The position numbers were made by a program, and so were the translations under genes. This document shows, piece by piece, positions 2,256 to 5,359 of a DNA stretch of 5,359 nt. Under the pieces are notes generated by a model that worked only from the letters and a program-made list of their open reading frames with translations, had not been told where the DNA came from and searched no databases. Position 1 is the stretch's first letter, and every line of letters begins with the position of its first letter. The stretch is from NCBI GenBank assembly GCA_017990155.1, contig JAGNOM010000224.1:1-5359 (forward strand), read 5' to 3'. Source of the DNA: Propionivibrio sp. (GTDB lineage: Bacteria; Pseudomonadota; Gammaproteobacteria; Burkholderiales; Rhodocyclaceae).

Positions 2256-5136
2256 GCTTTGGCCAACGATATTCTCCGGTGAGATTGATGTGCTCCCATC
2301 CTAGCGGCGAGACATGGACCAGCAGATCAGGTGATAGCAGCTTTCCATCGCGTTTGTGGTTGGCGACGACTTCGCCCAGCTTCATGGTGTTCCAGAAGAT
2401 GATGATGGCGGCGAGGAGGTTCATCCCGGCGATCCGGTAATGCTGGCCCTCGGCGGAACGGTCGCGGATTTCGCCCCTGCGATGGAAGCTGATGGCCCGT
2501 TTCAGCGCGTGATGTGCCTCGCCCTTGTTGAGCCCGATCTGGGCGCGGCGTTGCAGATCGGCATCCAGAATCCAGTCGATCATGAACAGAGTCCGCTCGA
2601 CGCGGCCGACCTCGCGCAAGGCCGTGGCCAGTTCGTTCTGTCTCGGATAGGACGCGAGTTTCCGCAGGATCTGACTCGGCGCGATGCTTCCGGCGGCAAT
2701 GGTAGCGGCGATGCGCAGGATGTCGGGCCAGTTGCGCTCGATCATGGCCTGATTGATTTTTCCGCCGATCATGGCCCGCAAGTGGGCCGGCGCGGCCGAT
2801 GGATTGAACGCATAGAGCCGTTTGGACGGCAAATCCCGAATGCGCGGTGCGAAACGGTAGCCGAGGATTGCGCAGGCGGCAAAGACATGATCGGTGAAGC
2901 CGCCCGTGTCGGCAAACTGCTCGCGGATGTGGCGGCCGGCGTCGTTCATGAGCAGGCCGTCGAGGATGTAAGGCGCTTCGCTCGCCGTTGCAGGAATCAC
3001 CTGGGTTGCGAACGGCGCATATTGGTCCGAGACGTGGCTATACGCTTTCAGGCCCGGAGTGTTGCCGTATTTTGCGTTGACCAGGTTCATGGCCTCGCCT
3101 TGTTCTGTGGCGGCAAAGAACTGGCCGTCGCTTGAAGCCGAGGTGCCCATGCCCCAGAACCGGGCCATTGGTAACGCCGCCTGCGCCTCGACCACCATGG
3201 CCAGCGCCCGGTCGTAGGCTTCGCCTTCGACATGCCATCGTCCAATGCGGATCAACTCCCAGAAGGTGTGGGTGTTCGTCGCGTCGGCCATCTTGCGCAG
3301 GCCGAGGTTGATCCCTTCCGCAAGGATGACGTTCATCAGACCAATCCGATCGGAGCAGGGCGCTCCCGTGCGTAGATGGGTGAAGGCCTCGCAGAAGCCG
3401 GTCGCCGCATCCACCTCCAGCAGGAGGTCGGTGATCCGTGAGGGTGGTATCTCCTTGTAGAGATCGAGAACCATATTCTCGGCGCCATCCGGCGCAGCAG
3501 CTTCGAGCTTCTCGATATGCAGAACGCCGTTTTCGATCGACCCGCCCGGAATCGTGCCCATGCGCGCTGCACGCCCCAGCTCGCGCAGCCGGATTTCGAG
3601 CCGGGCTTGACGATCCGCCAGCCATTCCTCCGGCCGCAATGGCACGGCGAGGCGACCGCCTTCCGCGACAGCCTGCGCCGGAACGAGTGCATGTTTCAGA
3701 TCGCCATAGCGCCGAGACTTGGCCAACCAGATATCTCCGGAGCGGAACGCATCGCGCAGATGAAACAGAACCGCGATCCCCCAGAGGCGGGCGTCATCAG
3801 CCGCCTGAGCCCGAAGATGGCGATGCCATTTCGAGCTCGGCCGAAGGAAGCCGGTATTCGCGGCATCGTTCAAACCGGCGCGTAGGGCCGTCACCGCTTC
3901 CAGAAGCGGCTGCGCGACTGGCGCGCCCCGGAGATCGAGCAAGCGCAACATACGCGGAGCGTATCGACGGAAGCGATGATATCCGTCGAGCACATGATTG
4001 AGCGGATCGTCAGTCATGGTGGTGGTTAGCCTGGCAGCCATCGCGACAAGAGTTTTGAAGCCGTCCCAACCAGATCCGCACGCAATGACGTCGCCCAGCG
4101 GCTGGCCGTCATCCTGGGCATCGACCAGGGCGCCGCCGATTTCGGCGAAGGATTTCAAGGTGTCGCGCACCGCGCTCGCTTCGTCGGCGACCTTCGCCTG
4201 GCAAATACGCTCAGACGCCCGGTAGAGCTTGCCGACGATCCGGTCATGAGTTTCGACCACGGCGTCGGCGAGCATCGCCTGCCATTCCGAGGCGCAGACG
4301 GCCAGAATCGCAAGCCGCCTGTCCTCCGGGAGATCGCGCATGCCGTCGGCATAATACCGTTCGCCCTGCCTGCGCAGACGGGTCACCCGATGGGCAGGAA
4401 CACCGGCAAGCAGATCCTCTGGAAGATCGACATGTTGCAGATATTCGAGCCGGTCGAGCAGCCGATTGGCCGACGAAGAGTTCGAGCCCGGCTCGAACTG
4501 ACGCAGCCACACGAAACGGGTCACCCGGTCGTCAACCGTCTCCTCGAGCAATGCCAGCAACTGTTCCCGGACCGTCATGGCCAACCGACTGGCTATCCTT
4601 GTCTCGATCCGGCGCTCGGCATCGACCAGAGCTGTGGCGCAAAGCCGCTCGATCGTGGATGTCGCGGGAAGTACCGTATGGGTGCGACGGCACTCAGCTA
4701 CGAAGCGGCGGGCGATATCCTCGTTCGACACAACCATCTCGGCTTCCTGGAACAGCCATTCCTTCAACTCGCGCGCAGCACGTCCGGAGAAGGTACGGAA
4801 TCCATAGAGTGCCCGCAGTTCGGAAAGATGCTCGTGCCGCGTTTCCTCGCGAGTAGCATAGTCAACGAGATCGTCGGCATGCAGGCCGAGCTGCGCTCCG
4901 ATAAATTCGACGACCTCTGCAGGTATCAGTTCGCCCGGAGCCAGCACCCGACCGGGATAGCGCAGGACGCACAACTGCAGCGCGAAGCCGAACCTGTTGT
5001 GAGCACGCCGACGCAGTCTGATGTGCCCGAGATCTTCATCGCTCAGGGTGTAGTGCTTCAGCAAATCCGCCTGCGAAGTCGGCAGGCGCAACAGCGCATC
5101 CTTCTGCCGATCGGTTAGAGTGACGCGACGCGGCAT
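2251..5136 (-). CDS. tnpA: Tn3-family transposase TnpA
   Basis: This 961-residue protein is close to the usual length of about 1000 for Tn3 transposases. It binds the 38-bp ends and catalyses replicative cointegrate formation. The N-terminal DNA-binding region (about 1-170, DUF4158 type) carries RRRAHNRFGFALQLCVLRYPG (42-62), conserved in the family. The C-terminal DDE domain (about 570-955) shows the triad Asp670 in SASSDGQFF, Asp743 in FADTGGFTD and Glu873 in LNKGEAHHALKRA. The spacing resembles Tn3 Asp689/Asp765/Glu895. It ends with the typical SPLGWEHINLTGEY. The start is ATG 5134-5136 with AAGGAA 5 nt upstream on the minus strand. No frameshift or internal stop is seen, so the enzyme is probably active. 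It is likely repressed by resolvase binding in the shared intergenic region, as in other Tn3 elements. Confidence 0.97.
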   Translation of the reverse strand: MPRRVTLTDRQKDALLRLPTSQADLLKHYTLSDEDLGHIRLRRRAHNRFGFALQLCVLRYPGRVLAPGELIPAEVVEFIGAQLGLHADDLVDYATREETRHEHLSELRALYGFRTFSGRAARELKEWLFQEAEMVVSNEDIARRFVAECRRTHTVLPATSTIERLCATALVDAERRIETRIASRLAMTVREQLLALLEETVDDRVTRFVWLRQFEPGSNSSSANRLLDRLEYLQHVDLPEDLLAGVPAHRVTRLRRQGERYYADGMRDLPEDRRLAILAVCASEWQAMLADAVVETHDRIVGKLYRASERICQAKVADEASAVRDTLKSFAEIGGALVDAQDDGQPLGDVIACGSGWDGFKTLVAMAARLTTTMTDDPLNHVLDGYHRFRRYAPRMLRLLDLRGAPVAQPLLEAVTALRAGLNDAANTGFLRPSSKWHRHLRAQAADDARLWGIAVLFHLRDAFRSGDIWLAKSRRYGDLKHALVPAQAVAEGGRLAVPLRPEEWLADRQARLEIRLRELGRAARMGTIPGGSIENGVLHIEKLEAAAPDGAENMVLDLYKEIPPSRITDLLLEVDAATGFCEAFTHLRTGAPCSDRIGLMNVILAEGINLGLRKMADATNTHTFWELIRIGRWHVEGEAYDRALAMVVEAQAALPMARFWGMGTSASSDGQFFAATEQGEAMNLVNAKYGNTPGLKAYSHVSDQYAPFATQVIPATASEAPYILDGLLMNDAGRHIREQFADTGGFTDHVFAACAILGYRFAPRIRDLPSKRLYAFNPSAAPAHLRAMIGGKINQAMIERNWPDILRIAATIAAGSIAPSQILRKLASYPRQNELATALREVGRVERTLFMIDWILDADLQRRAQIGLNKGEAHHALKRAISFHRRGEIRDRSAEGQHYRIAGMNLLAAIIIFWNTMKLGEVVANHKRDGKLLSPDLLVHVSPLGWEHINLTGEYRWPKP

Positions 5137-5261
5137 GCACGTTCCTTTTTCAAAATCCGATGATGTTCAAGACGCTTTGTTTATGAAGCTGGTTGAGATA
5201 CATTTCCAGTGAACAAATCATCCGTGGCTCGCGCGCCGCCTCAAACCAACGTTTGTGATAC
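5137..5261. promoter_or_regulatory. tnpA-tnpR intergenic region, probable res site
   Basis: In Tn3 elements with divergent tnpA and tnpR this gap holds the res site and both promoters. Two supporting structures are visible. An imperfect dyad has CGATGAT-GTTCA at about 5158-5169 and its inverted counterpart at about 5210-5223. A direct repeat of 13 bp matching at 11 positions (ending GATACAT) lies at 5191-5203 and 5251-5263, exactly 60 bp apart. These could be resolvase half-sites, but subsites I, II and III cannot be drawn with certainty. No confident promoter hexamers were found for either gene. Confidence 0.55.
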
Positions 5262-5359
5262 ATGCTGATCGGATATGCCCGCGTCTCCAAAGCCGATGGC
5301 TCGCAGTCTCTCGACCTGCAGCACGACGCCTTGCGCGCCGCAGGTGTCGAACGGGACAA
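5262..5359 (+). CDS. tnpR: Serine resolvase TnpR, N-terminal 32 codons (runs off the window)
   Basis: The translation from ATG 5262 opens MLIGYARVSKADGSQSLDLQ. It shows the N-terminal signature of the resolvase/invertase family: YARVS with the nucleophile at Ser9 and Arg7 beside it, then SLDLQ at 16-20 and LRAAG at 24-28. The enzyme resolves cointegrates by recombination at res and usually represses tnpA and itself. It is transcribed away from tnpA across the 125-bp intergenic region. There is no obvious Shine-Dalgarno before the ATG, but the family N-terminus leaves little doubt about the start. The C-terminal part, including its DNA-binding domain, is outside the window. Confidence 0.92.
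   Translation, partial: MLIGYARVSKADGSQSLDLQHDALRAAGVERD

Larger units (their letters stand above)
2218..5359. mobile_element. Tn3-family transposon, one end (partial)
   Basis: The element comprises a terminal inverted repeat, full-length tnpA reading towards that repeat, an intergenic res-like region and a divergent tnpR that runs off the window. This is a complete replicative transposition module on the visible side. The transposase and resolvase resemble the Tn163-like group found in rhizobia and other alphaproteobacteria, judged from memory of the family. The other terminal repeat and any cargo lie to the right, past tnpR. Confidence 0.9.

Noticed and set aside
2356..3135. A 259-codon open frame on the plus strand opposite tnpA
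   Set aside because: It lies wholly antisense to a conserved transposase frame with an intact catalytic triad. Long antisense frames are common in GC-rich genes, and the translation shows no domain.
4246..5118. A 290-codon open frame on the plus strand opposite the tnpA 5' half
   Set aside because: It is also a shadow of tnpA. It has no ribosome site or recognisable motif, and its composition mirrors the codon pattern of the opposite strand.
5150..5359. A 69-codon minus-strand open frame over the res region and tnpR start
   Set aside because: It is antisense to the clear resolvase N-terminus and crosses the expected res site, with no motif of its own.

Overview
The window looks like a junction between a plasmid backbone and a Tn3-family transposon, from a GC-rich proteobacterium. 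The transposase type and codon use fit an alphaproteobacterium best, but the host is an inference. There are no RNA genes and no CRISPR array.

Region 1 (1-640) has no convincing gene. It looks like a replication or control region. It holds a strong 11-bp hairpin (55-87), three direct iteron-like repeats (170-192, 239-261, 269-284) that lie on a strict 23-bp lattice, and an AT-rich stretch (about 360-395). The first two repeats begin with a near-consensus DnaA box. Further on are a degenerate iteron in inverted orientation (464-475), a 10-bp phased repeat array (477-546), several small dyads and three perfect TATAAT boxes. A replication initiator gene is expected nearby but is not in the window.

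Region 2 (641-1900) is a plus-strand cluster of four small genes. A RelE/ParE-superfamily toxin of the HI1419 'addiction module killer' type is followed 5 bp later by its HTH antidote partner (HI1420 type). A short conserved-looking gene of unknown function and a small XRE-like HTH gene come next. The toxin has a consensus sigma-70-type promoter placed so close that its mRNA should be leaderless. The gene order toxin-antitoxin beside an origin suggests a plasmid stabilisation module.

Region 3 (1897-2217) is the 3' part of a minus-strand gene for a small membrane protein. It converges on the HTH gene, and the two stop codons overlap by 4 bp. Its likely intrinsic terminator lies inside the HTH coding sequence. 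Its 5' end is cut off by the transposon.

Region 4 (2218-5359) is one end of a Tn3-family transposon. It comprises a 38-bp terminal inverted repeat, a full-length tnpA on the minus strand with an intact DDE triad, a 125-bp intergenic region expected to hold the res site, and the first 32 codons of a divergent serine resolvase gene, tnpR. The other transposon end and any cargo lie beyond the window.
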